A model generated the notes under the pieces. The model did not search any database and was not told where the DNA came from. It was given only the letters and a program-made list of their open reading frames with translations. A stretch of DNA of 59,393 nt from Hypholoma sublateritium FD-334 SS-4 (taxonomy: Eukaryota; Basidiomycota; Agaricomycetes; Agaricales; Strophariaceae), in NCBI GenBank assembly GCA_000827495.1, contig KN817689.1:1-59393 (forward strand), read 5' to 3'. Below, in pieces: positions 44,816 to 55,382 of this stretch (its first letter is position 1; the number at the start of each line of letters is the position of its first letter). The position numbers and the translations under genes were made by a program.

Positions 44816-46205
44816 AATGCCGTCGTGCGAAAGCTGCGCTAAGTCGGCACAGATTTCTCTTCTCCCGATCGTCCGCCCTCCGTGGTCGAGGGCCGAGACC
44901 CTCCCGCAACGCCTCCAAAGCGTCAATGTAAGCTCCGTGGCTCGCTCCGGCGCTGTTCCTCAACACTGCCCAGCGCCCGAGCACCAGGCTCGGCTGGATG
45001 CGCTCGCGGCATACGGGGTCGTAGTAGTTGCTGAAGAACGTCGAGATGTGGAAGAACGAGAACCAGTGGTTCGACGCGCGGAAGATGAACCGCAGGTCCG
45101 CGGTGATGCTAAGCGCGGCGGACTCGCGCTACGCAGGCGCGAGCGCCGCGCGGTGCCGCGCGTCCGGGCCGAGGTACAGGCACAGCAGCGAGTCCCACCA
45201 GATCTTGCGGCTGAAGTCAAGCGAGGGCGCACTCGGAATTTCCGACGCCGCGTCCGCGTTCGACCGCCGCTCGTTGCTGTTTTCATCGAGCTCGGCGATG
45301 CACCCGCGACCATATGCGCTGTACAGTGGAAGACCGTGGAACGCCTACGAGGCCATACCCGCCGCGACAATTGGTTATCTCCATCGGCGAGATACCGAGC
45401 GACATCGCATCGCGGTCGACGTGGCTGTGGTACAGACTCGAGTCCGGGATAGATACCGGCTGCACCGGCGAGCTCGCCTGTTTTGCATTGGGAGGGTCGC
45501 TGCGAGTGGCACAGTGGCGGCGGCGCGGGACCTCCTCGATGGCGTTGCGCAGGTCGCGCNCCATGCGCTGGCGTGCACCGGGCGTTTTGTCGGGCCCGCG
45601 GCGCTTGGGCAGCGGGTCGTAGTTGCAGTCCTCGCCCGGGGTCGTGCGCCGCGAGCAGTTGTGGCAGACGGGCTTTGCGCCGTTGCAGCGGATCTTTCGC
45701 GTCCGTCTGCACACAATTCGGATTCAGATGAGCAACGGCGGCGCAGCGGGTAGGCCATGAGAGGTACGTACCATTGCTGGCAGGCGATGTACACGCGCGC
45801 ACGCGGCTTTCCCTGCGTCGTGGGCGGCTGCCCCGGGGCCAGCTCGATGCGCGGCTTGTCGCGCCGGTACTTTTTCGGATTATGCGCGTCGTGCACGGCA
45901 GCAGCAGCAGCCGCATGTGCGCCGTCGAGCCAGGCGTCAGAGTCGCCCGAGTGCTCTGAGCACGGCCCGAGGCTGGGATACGGGGGCGGCGGGGCGAAGC
46001 CGTCGAGGCTTTTCACGGCGTGGATTTTCCGGACGCGATCGATGCCTGCGGGGTCGGATCGGGCGGGGGCGCCGTAGTGGTACGGGTCGTAGATGTCTGC
46101 TGCGCCGGCGGGGCGGCGGTCGTAGGCGTAGGCAAGGTGGTGCGGGGCCAGCTGGGCACTGGCGTCGGGGTAGCGGCCGTGGGCGTCTTCGGGCTGGGGG
46201 TACAT
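44816..46205 (-). pseudogene. Zn2Cys6 transcription factor, decayed
   Basis: Exon 1 (46205-45772; an in-frame ATG also exists at 46331) encodes MYPQPEDAHGRYPDASAQ, a disordered region and GKPRARVYIACQQ. A 65-nt intron (45707-45771) leads to TRKIRCNGAKPVCHNCSRR and CNYDPLPKRRGPDKTPGARQ: a Zn(II)2Cys6 DNA-binding domain. After a second intron of 40 nt comes the regulator middle region (IWWDSLLCLYLGPDARHR, ITADLRFIFRASNHWF). Three defects appear. The splice that should complete the second zinc-binding Cys gives TG + A, a stop. An in-frame TAG follows LAPA in the middle region. The coding sequence then ends in the AT-rich island near 44815 well short of a full fungal regulator. One unresolved base lies at 45560. 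Confidence 0.75.
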
Positions 46206-46873
46206 GGTCTGTGCGGCTCCAGCGCCTGGCGCGAGTCGGGGCCGGCACGGTGTGGGCGTGCATGGGGTGCGGAGAGAAAAGGCTGGAGAGAAGAGTGACA
46301 AGGCGTGGAACGATGCCGTTTTAAGTGTCATTCACCTGCCCTAAATACGTTGAAGTTCTGAAACGGTAATTCATCTTACCACCTTGAACACCGACCACGT
46401 CAATACACACACCGTACATGACGCCCGCCGCAGCGGTATTGCGTCCCGCCTGCATCTGACACCTTGTTGCACTGCGCAGCACTGACTCCGGCCCTTTGCA
46501 CCGCCGTAGGGCCCTATACCTCGTCACTAACTTCCAAAAATGTAAGTCCACAGCCTCCCACGCACACATCGCTCACTGGAAATGCACAAGCAGGACTGGG
46601 AGCTCAATCGCCGCTCGTTGGTGTCGCACGCATAGGACATCACGCACACGCGCCGTACACCAGAACTCCACGCACAAGACGTTACTTGCCATGTGCAGAC
46701 CCAAGACATGCACAACAAACATGTAATACACGCGCCTCCCCACTCCACCGCAAGCTCCATCATCCACCGCGCCCCCGGCCATCCCCTCACACCCATACCC
46801 TCACACTCCGCTCCCGCTGTTCACGCACCCGCCCCAAGGTCACTAATTCTCGGCTTCGGCCACGGCCATCGCA
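46206..46873. other. Unassigned sequence
   Basis: Upstream of the Zn2Cys6 gene, so it should contain its promoter. Overlapping short frames on both strands have no recognised content. Confidence 0.4.
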
Positions 46874-47400
46874 TGGCATTCCCTGCGCCGCCACCCAGTG
46901 TGTACACAGTGTGTCAACTTCCATTTCTGCTTGACTTTCCATCGCCCAGACTTACCACCAATATTCCCCAGCTTGCACCGCCCAAAAAGTGTGCTTCTCC
47001 GTCGAGAAACGGGCACAAAGCTTGCACCTCGACGATGGTAAGCGTTCCATGGTTTGCATGTGTTACCCCTAGCTCACCGTTTTGCAGGATACCCAATTTA
47101 ATCCACCGTTACGACGGTGGCTAGCAAAGTTATCGGCGATTGGCGCGCAGTGGTGCAATTGACGAAGGTACGTGTGGTAAGCTTGGATGATGCAGATGAC
47201 TGTGCGGACGACAAGTTAATGACGTAGGAATTGACAACGCGGATGGCGAATTGATCACACGGACAGCCGCATTCAGTCAACGACATGGACGCTGGATTGA
47301 CTCGAGGACTTCTGGGCGGCAACGGGGAGTTGGGGACCCCGGCTCGATGGCGCACAAGGTTTGTTACTCCTTCGCGGAATGCCTGGTTGCTCACTGGTAT
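46874..47400 (+). pseudogene. Possible decayed multi-exon gene, family unknown
   Basis: From an ATG at 46874 the frame reads MAFPAPPPSVYTVCQLPFL and ends HKACTSTM at a GTAAGC donor (47037). After a TTGCAG acceptor it continues from 47088 as DTQFNPPLRRWLAKLSAIGA, then meets a stop at about 47157. Further on, 47220-47360 reads IDNADGELITRTAAFSQRHG then RQRGVGDPGSMAHK, which looks like another exon in a protein-like frame. The pieces look like one gene that has lost its frame, but I do not recognise the family. It could be the 5' side of the transposase-like gene downstream or an independent gene. Confidence 0.3.
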
Positions 47401-47559
47401 ATCTGTTATCATTACGGGTTCTTATGTATCTATTGTAACATCATAAATGTTATGTTGTTTACCAACTACTTTGCAGTGTACTCATTCTAATGCAAAAAAG
47501 CGGTCAAATAATAATGGAATATCTGGCCATAGATAGGAATTTATAACACTCCATAGTTG

Positions 47560-47770
47560 AGCATGGGCAGTGAAAAGTACAGTATAGTATGACTTGGAAC
47601 CTCTACAGCACTATATAGGACTATGAGGGTCTCTATAGCGCTATATCGCACTATATAGTTACCTAAGCATGCTATATATATATGTGAGAACACTATGTCG
47701 TACTACAAATCGAAGAACCTTTACTATTACACTATTTTTCTACACAGTGCTATATAGAATTATATAGCTG
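47560..47770. repeat. AT-rich island with ACTATATAG-type words
   Basis: Dense CACTATATAG, GCTATATAG and GCGCTATATCGC words directly upstream of the first readable codons of the transposase-like gene. The vocabulary matches the island at 44490-44815. It may be the terminal region of a transposon or the insertion that removed the 5' end of the gene. Confidence 0.45.
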
Positions 47771-47786
47771 ACCCTTGATTTGCTGA

Positions 47787-50700
47787 TGTGGTGGCGACAG
47801 AACTGGCGATTCAAATGCGCTGGTCTATCAAAAAGGGAAACGGAGTTCTCGAAAATGCTTGGGTGTCCTGACCTGCGATAGTTCTGACTGTGAAGTTACC
47901 GTTCGACCAAATGTACGGCCTGAAAAAATCGAACAGCAATTAGTTTCTGGCTGCCCAAAGTGTCGGTCATCTCTCACTCGGGTAACTTGCGACAATATCT
48001 CGAAACTCTGGGTCTATGCGTACGGGGTCCACTATGAAAATGGGGAATCACACTCTCATGGCCGGCTCCCCCACATACTTGGTCTTCTTCCCGAGGAGCA
48101 GGCGCGCTTCGAATCTATTGTTAGGGCTCATCCGAATGCTGGACCACTGCAACTTATACATGGAGTTGCTACAATAAATGGACCAGGAGAATCGGTTGCT
48201 GATATCTCCGAATGTTTTTTAAATGCAGATCGAGTTAACAAAGAAAAGCAGAAGTTCTCTCGCCGCCAGGGAATGACTGGGGACGCGTTTGTCACTGCCT
48301 TCTCAGATTTCTGCAAAAAGAACCCAGGCTTCGTGATTTTTTCGCATGTTGCAGATGTAACTGTGATCTGCTTTCAGTCCAGTTTCATGGCATCCCAGCT
48401 TGTCAAGGAAGGAGCTCTAGATGGACCTGTCAATGGCCTTGTCTCCGATGCAACACATTCTTTCTTCAAGGATCGCGACGCCAAACTAGTTATATCATCT
48501 ATCTATTCACCCGATCTGGCCTGCTGGGTGCCTGGAATATTTTCGTACACCAATGGATCAACAATTCAGCACTACAAGTATCATTTTGCTGCTCTATTCC
48601 AAAGCATTGCAAATGAAGCGCGTCTACGAGGTATTGAAATTACGGATGAAATGTTTGCAGGAGTAAGTGTTTATGTGCTTCAGTTTAAATTAGTACTAAT
48701 TGATGATATATTAGGTCCTGGACTTCAGTGACGCGGAACGTGGTGGATTTGTTCAAGCATTTGTGGAGTTTAGGACTTTGCGCGGTGATCAACGCACATC
48801 CGAAGAGCTCAACAAAGCTGCGGCGGGATTGCTTCGTGGATGTCAGCAACATTTCCGGGCCAATGTTACTCGCCTGAAGAAAATTCATGGCGTTGTACCT
48901 GTCGGACGAGAAGAGGCATTTGAAGCACGTACACTAGCTCTTCTTGACGCTGATGACCACGAAGCTTTTCAAGACCGTGCTGCTGTTGTTATACGTGATT
49001 TTCCTGTGGCTGCTCCTTGGTTGCGCTGGTGGATGAATCCGGGACGTGCTATCATGCTATTTTCTTCGGAAAAGACTATGTCTTCTCAGCTATGGATATC
49101 GCTTCCGTCGACTACAAATGCAGAGGAGGCTATGCATTGGAAAATCTATAGCGCAGTCGGTCGAGACCACGGCATTCTGGAAGGCTTTCTGTCGCTGCTT
49201 CGAGTCTCGGAGTACTATAAGCGTCTTTACGACGCAGTTCAACGTACGTTCAATATAATATTTGAAAATATACAATACTAATTGCTTATAGGCGGAACTC
49301 CCATAGCGTACAAGCCAACTCAGCCATGGCAGGCAACAGCTGCGCATATTGGGCGAACAAAGCCATCTCGTGCCCCTGATGCTGCCACACAAAAGCGAAA
49401 GAAAAATGACGGCCGTCCTCCAGACACCAAAAAAGAGCTTCTCAAACCTGCGACAAAAAAATTAACAAAGCAGTCAGTTCTGACAGATTTCGTCGTAAAG
49501 ACTTCGTCTCCGATGACTCCAGCAACAAACCGTGAAGAAACTGTCACTAATTTCGCCGCAAACACAAGCTATCCATGGAGCGGTAACTCATGCTGGCTTG
49601 ATTCGTCCTTGCAAATATTCTTTATTGTGGTCAATCGCAACTTCCTGGATTATGCTGCCGGTTGTCAAGATCTCCCGAAGATCCTGGGTCTCAAATCTTT
49701 GTACGATATATTTGATAAACGCCACACATCTGAGGAGCAAGACGTCGATCAAACTCTGTCAACAAATCGCAGGAAAGAACGTGATTCCTTCCGAAAGCTG
49801 CTGAAGAAAAAGGGTGCGATACGATCAATTAACGAGCCAGAAAGTCTTTTGGTAACGTTAAAATCTGTCTGAACTATGTTCTGAACACTAACAAAATATA
49901 ATAATATTCTCAGGTGTGGATCGAACATTTAACAAGGCGTGAAAATCCTGAATTGGCATTGAAATCTTACCGAAGCCAAGCGTACTTTGAGACGCTAATG
50001 GTCGAGGTACATCATTGCACAGGTGATTCAAGCACCAATGGCTTTCACGTCGAGATTCTACAACACCCTGCACGCCGAGGTCCCTTGGTTGTCTCATCAG
50101 CTGCCTATAACGCGTCAAATGGGAGCTTGGATTCTTGGTTTGCGGACTTCGTATCAGTCACTCAAGAATCACAGGATGTTTCTAATTGCTGGCGCACACA
50201 GGAAGGTCTAACACTCTGTACTGGAAAACGAACAGATGTTCGAAAAGTGGTCGTTTCAATGCCTGTCCTTCTGGCAGTCGAGTTCGAAAAATTTGACAAC
50301 TATTCCGAGACTGGACCTCCCTGGGACTTTCTGGATACTCTATTACCTGACGACGACGACACCGAAGGTATTTTGTCTGGCCTCATCTACGATCTGGTTG
50401 GCGTGGTATTTTATAGGCAAGCTGATCGTCACTTCTTTGCTCAATATTTTCCGAAACATCAAGATGACATACATGAATACGACAGACTGCTTCACAATGG
50501 GTCACCAATAATCAAACCAGGCAATAAATTCAAGGAAATTAACTCGGACTATACGCTTGATGTTCCACTTGGGTCTACTGTGTCTGCGGTATTTTACCAT
50601 CTTCGTGGCGGTTGGAAATCGCAGCAGAGGTTCTTTGCTGCCAGGAGCGAACAATGCGACACTCTGTACAATCTTTCCTTCGCCTCACCGACTTTGGATG

Positions 50701-52455
50701 TCCTTCCTGCCATGACCTATGATGATCCAAAACATCCAGCTCTAGTACCAACTCCAGATAGTGAACGCTCTTGGATGAACAACCCCTGGAGCAAAATTAC
50801 AAGGGAATATGTCCAGAAGCGCAAGGTGATCCGATCATGGGAGCCTATTTCAGATGATGACAGTACACCTCCCGACAACGCAGTCCCATGCATAGAGTCT
50901 GAGGACTCCGCCGTCTCTCCAGTACTTCCCAAAGATCGGCCACCTTCTCTTGCACCCTCGGAGCCAGATTCCCTATTTAACATGAACTGTCGATGCGGGA
51001 TCTCTCACGATGGCAATCTACTCTATAACGGCGATACATATGGAATGGCTATTCAATGCACGGAGTGAAAAGAATGGCTTCATGTTGCTTGTCAACGAGA
51101 AGCAAGAGCTGGGAACCTCGGGAAGAAGGGTGTCTTCAAATGTGATCGGTGCGATTTGGTCATCCAAAAATTTCCCTCCANAAAGCAGACAAAGCTACAA
51201 CTCAAACGGTGTGTATTAAAATTTATCACTANTATATTTAATTTACCGAATTGGATCTAGAGAGATGGAAAAGCGCACCATGTCAAAAAAGCGTCTCAAC
51301 GAGCGCCTAATGTACGCTCCCCCATCATTACGCATTGTAGATATCTATTCATTAACATTGATTNATAGTCCCGGACGTGGGGCACTTGCCCGCCACGGNG
51401 ATTACTTTTATCCTGTGCGTCTTNTCCAGAAGCGCGAAGACGGTACAGGATGGGCTGTGCACTGGTGGCGAGAGAATGTCTACGTTTCCGGGATNCCGGC
51501 ACCGGAAAGAGTATCCTGTGTTCNGGAGAAGGACCTGGTTGATTCGCTCTGGATGGATCGCGATAACAGACGGAGGATTCGTGTATGTCATCTATTATTT
51601 CCTTTANTTTGTGNGACTTAATATTTTCTAGCTAGGTAAATGGGTACACGCATTTGCTGTCGAGACTATGGACGACATTTTGGCGGACCCGAAATCAATT
51701 CCCTACACAAAAAACACAGGCGATATACTTTCTCCGCACACNGATACATTAAAGGCAATATTTCAAGNTGCCTTGNATCGTTCAACCACAGGTCTCNAGA
51801 ATCAAATCATTCCCNCAAAAGACTTCCTCTCAAGCGGCAAAAATGGAATGTTCGGTGATGTTTTATTCTATTCAGGCTCTGTCTCAGTCACAGAACGCGC
51901 CGAAATTGCCAACNGGATTCATCACCACATTTCCGATAATTATCGCATATGGTTTCAGAAGCTCACACAGGCTCATGCGATCACACTTTATATTCGAGCA
52001 CTTCTTATCGCTTCAAAGCCCAAATTTGGTACCTTCGACGACGCCGAACAGCTCAAGAAGGCCTGGGACATCCAATATAATACTCCCCGTCCGTTCTACG
52101 AAGAAGTGGATGTCGATCGTGAATGCATCGACCGGCTAGAGGAGGAGATGTTTGAGATTTCAGAGCGAGCGGGGATCGCGGGAAATCACCAGTGGGGCTT
52201 AGATGCAGGTGATCATCAGTACTGGTATCCGTACGACGACCGCTGGCACACTGGGGAGCGCAAGGAAGATGACGACGAAATCAATGTGAGTTCATCTTTA
52301 TCTTTACTTTTATTTGTACGGTTTATTGAATTGAACTATAGGTGGGGCCTGATTACATCGAAAACCCTCCTTTACCAACGCCCGAAGAGCCCAAATCTCG
52401 ACCCAAGCCTCGCATGAGAACCACAAGACAAGCAACGAAGGAAATTGTGGGTTAA
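47787..52455 (+). pseudogene. Large transposase-like protein: zinc-ribbon/DDE + USP-like protease + PHD
   Basis: Exons end or start at 48662/48715, 49243/49292, 49851/49914, 51208/51261, 51582/51632 and 52285/52342; all six introns are 48-62 nt and in phase, about 1.4 thousand residues. Order: Cys/His-rich start (SRKCLGVLTCDSSDC ... GCPKCRSS); a MULE-like DDE candidate (GLVSDATHSFFKDRDAK, FAALFQS, VLDFSDAERGGFVQAFVEF); YPWSGNSCWLDSSLQIFF, the cysteine box of ubiquitin-specific proteases (codon at 49591); a C-terminal PHD-like CRCG ... WLHVACQ ... FKCDRC; and a Tudor/PWWP-like YFYPVRL ... GWAVHWWRENVY. A stop (51066) replaces a PHD Cys. The 5' end is missing: the frame opens only at 47787, next to an AT-rich island. 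About 15 unresolved bases fall between 51181 and 51914, as expected for a high-copy repeat. Function inferred: mobile-element protein. Confidence 0.7.
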
Positions 52456-52609
52456 TTCAACTACATTTACCATACAAGTACGGTACGGCTTGGGCACAGT
52501 GTCACCTTGAAGTAAAAGAACTCCCGCGTGGCAATCCTCTTCCATTCAATCATATTCATTATACTATTGATCTACATTGAATGACCTATCTGGATATGGA
52601 GCTAGTCTC
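52456..52609. other. 3' flank of the transposase-like gene
   Basis: Short non-coding stretch between the stop at 52455 and the left 114-bp inverted repeat. Nothing recognised. Confidence 0.4.
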
Positions 52610-52723
52610 GTACCCATCCGTTTTGGGCCAGTTTTTCGTGTGAACATTGCACGATCAATAAATTGATGGGCTCAAACCTACCCAGAACGTCTGGTGCATT
52701 TGCATCAGTGAGCCCCCCATGCG
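52610..52723. repeat. 114-bp inverted repeat, left copy
   Basis: Starts GTACCCATCCGTTTTGGGCC and ends AGCCCCCCATGCG. As I read it, it is the exact reverse complement of 55007-55120. No unresolved bases fall inside either copy. Confidence 0.92.
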
Positions 52724-53095
52724 TTACGTGACCACTGTGACCAGGGTTAGTGCCCTTGTCAACGACACGCGTCGCGCATTGCGGGCGGCGGCAATTGAAC
52801 GACGACGCCCAGTTGGCAGCCTTGCCTGTTCGAACTTCGACTTACCATGAACATACTTTCATTCTTTTCCTCCCTGCGGCCTGTGTGCTCCTTCAAATCT
52901 CGATGCATATGGCGCTAGAACACAAACATAGCTTTCTGTGTTTGGTGTCTTGTGATACAAGTCGGCGACCCACCGAAAGCATGCAGAACCACAAAAGGCA
53001 TAGAGGAGATTGGCAGAGTCCTGGGGCTCACTCGCGACACGGAGGGCATCTGGCAGCCTCGGCCCTTGCAATGCCTTCCTCCTGCAGGGGCACGA
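52724..53095. other. Spacer between the inverted repeats, part 1
   Basis: Short frames only. No gene is recognised between the left 114-bp repeat and the first GTGCGTGC cluster of this interval. Confidence 0.4.
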
Positions 53096-53182
53096 GTAAA
53101 TGTGCGTGCATGTGCGTGCGTGTGCGTGCGGTGCGTGCGGTGCGTGCCACGCACAGGCTAATGTGCGTGCATGTGTGTACTC
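53096..53182. repeat. GTGCGTGC cluster
   Basis: GTGCGTGC words in a row followed by the shared closing phrase CAGGCTAATGTGCGTGC. Same core as in the 283-bp array at 42 kb. Confidence 0.8.
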
Positions 53183-53641
53183 GATATTCATACGGTCTAG
53201 AGCCGTGTATGACCATCTGTATGTCTCTGAGTAGCTCATAACAGTGATATACACTAAATATCATACAATTCTGGCTCCTGGGGAACGGTGCTGCGACAAG
53301 GTGAAATATGCGGCGATGTGACACAGTGTGACACTGTGACTGACTGACTGAAAATGACGGCCGAGGTCTTCATTCGCAAAGCTTTACAGCGTACCAGCTG
53401 AGAATATCAGGCGCACTTAAAGGTACATGTCATATGTTGTAAAATACATGCTTTAAATTACATTTTTATTGTGATAAATTCTTCAATATCAAGGGGCAGG
53501 ATAAGTTTGCATACAAGTTCCCTACACCAATTAAACACCGAATATTATCAGCCTAAGCAGTGGTAACGAATTGAAGTAATCAAAAGCAAATAGATGAGGC
53601 ATATAGCTGGGCTCTTATAGCACATTATCGGTCGATTTCCG

Positions 53642-53830
53642 ATGTGCGTGCAGGCGTGACAAACTGCACGCACACGCACGCACACACGCACGCACACACA
53701 CGCACACGCACGCACACGCACGCACGCGCACGCACATGCACGCACATGCACGCACATTATCTGTGCGTGGCACGCACGGCACGCATATTGGCCTGTGCGT
53801 GGCACGCACATCACGCACGCGCACGAACTA
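53642..53830. repeat. GCACGCAC/GTGCGTGG cluster
   Basis: About twenty GCACGCAC or CACGCACA words, then ATTATCTGTGCGTGGCACGC and ATTGGCCTGTGCGTGGCACG, the reverse-complement form of the phrase at 43.4 and 53.1 kb. The cluster can fold back on itself. Confidence 0.8.
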
Positions 53831-54617
53831 GCATTAGTGTAAAATTAAGATATTTGAGCGGTATTAAAAGGTAGATGATCATGATCCTAATCTTACTATT
53901 AAAATACACGTGTCGGGCCTAACTCTAAGGGTACGTATTATATTTCTATCATAATTGGCATTTTCATGGTGCGTTCAGCGGCGCAGACGCTTGATATCTC
54001 ACTTACGCTTTCCACTTACCCCTTATTCCGCCTGAAAACAGAGAGCAACTGCAACGCTGAAGGCGGTGCGTCTATCGAGACCGTGGTGGATGGGCGCAAT
54101 TGCAGGGGCAGAGCCAACGGCGCCAAGCATGGACGTGCCGGCTGCTCATTCTGAAGGTAATTATTGCAGTCGACGCCAGCGCTCTCTTGTAACGTTGGGG
54201 TATAATAATCTAATTTATAACTTGAAGTAGTAAATACTTTCCCTTAGTACTTTATATACTATAAACAAAGAATTCCTCGTCTATAATAAAGTTGCAATGA
54301 TATAAATCAGTCCCGGGACACTTTTGAGTTGATTTTAAGAATGAAATGACTCTGGCAGCCATGTACGTTTATTATATGGGGCTATCCATGAAGACGAAAC
54401 TTGGACGCGACAGCTGTGGGAATTGGGGAAAAGAGGAAGTCGGAGAACTTTTGGATAGGACTCGTTCCCTACTCGTGCGACTGTCTATCAAGAATTTTTT
54501 CAGTCCTCATGGAATACAAACATAAAGCTGTATTAGAACGGTTCAACGCATACTGGAATGTTCCTGCTACAAGAGAATACTTCAAGGACGAAACAGGACG
54601 AAAGTCAGAGAAGTACA
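53831..54617. other. Spacer between the inverted repeats, part 2
   Basis: AT-rich sequence without a recognised gene. The plus-strand frame at 54401-54877 runs into the next GCACGCAC cluster and is not a credible gene. Confidence 0.4.
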
Positions 54618-54718
54618 AGCACGTGCACGCACATGCACGCACATTGGCCTGTGCGTGCCACGCACAGCACGCGCACGCACGCACACGCACGCACACGCAC
54701 GCACAAGCCACGCACATT
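54618..54718. repeat. GCACGCAC cluster
   Basis: GCACGCAC words around CATTGGCCTGTGCGTGCCAC, again the shared phrase in reverse orientation. It is the fifth cluster of this type, counting the 283-bp array as one. Confidence 0.8.
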
Positions 54719-55006
54719 TCCTGTGGCCCCTCCTGCAGTAGACAGAGCGGATGCTCACGGACTCGTCCTGGTGAGATTAGTTTGAATATCAATTGCTTTG
54801 TGCTATGTAGACTGGGGACCAGGCGGAGAATTAAGTCTATCGAGGAGCGTCGCCGGTCTATGTGCTACGTAGTATAATACCAATATGATACACGACTTGC
54901 CCCAGGCGGCGGCAGGGACGCTCAGCGTTGGTGCAGACGCGTCGCGAATCAACCTCACGTGCAGCCAAAAAGTTGTGCTGAAGCAGGTGAATTTGTCACG
55001 CTATGA

Positions 55007-55120
55007 CGCATGGGGGGCTCACTGATGCAAATGCACCAGACGTTCTGGGTAGGTTTGAGCCCATCAATTTATTGATCGTGCAATGTTCACACGAAAAACT
55101 GGCCCAAAACGGATGGGTAC
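55007..55120. repeat. 114-bp inverted repeat, right copy
   Basis: Begins CGCATGGGGGGCTCACTGAT and ends ACGGATGGGTAC. It is the exact reverse complement of 52610-52723, 2.28 kb away, so the pair could fold into a long hairpin. Read forward it is open as part of a short frame (RFEPINLLIVQCSHEK), which might be residual coding sequence. Confidence 0.92.
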
Positions 55121-55382
55121 ACCGCCATTTGTACCAAACATATCTGTGGCGTGAAGTTCACACNAGGTCAGAGTATTTTCAAAACAGAGACGCCACGTGA
55201 AAACAACGTTGTCGACAGTTAGCCTCTGGGATTTGGACACCGTGACCCCATCTGATGCGGGTAGTGGGTGTAACATGTCAAAGTATCTATGGAATCTAGC
55301 AGACTCATGCCACAAAACTATGTACCTCTTCCGCACATAATGAAATTCATCGTCTACCTGAAATTAGTCACATAGAGTCCAT
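55121..55382. other. Spacer, no gene seen
   Basis: Unassigned sequence with one unresolved base at 55164, between the right inverted repeat and the 300-bp array. Confidence 0.4.

Noticed and set aside
47787..52455. KDZ (Kyakuja-Dileera-Zisupton) transposase
   Set aside because: The characteristic CxC and KDZ motifs were not seen; the DDE candidate resembles MULE-type cores instead. The class remains open.
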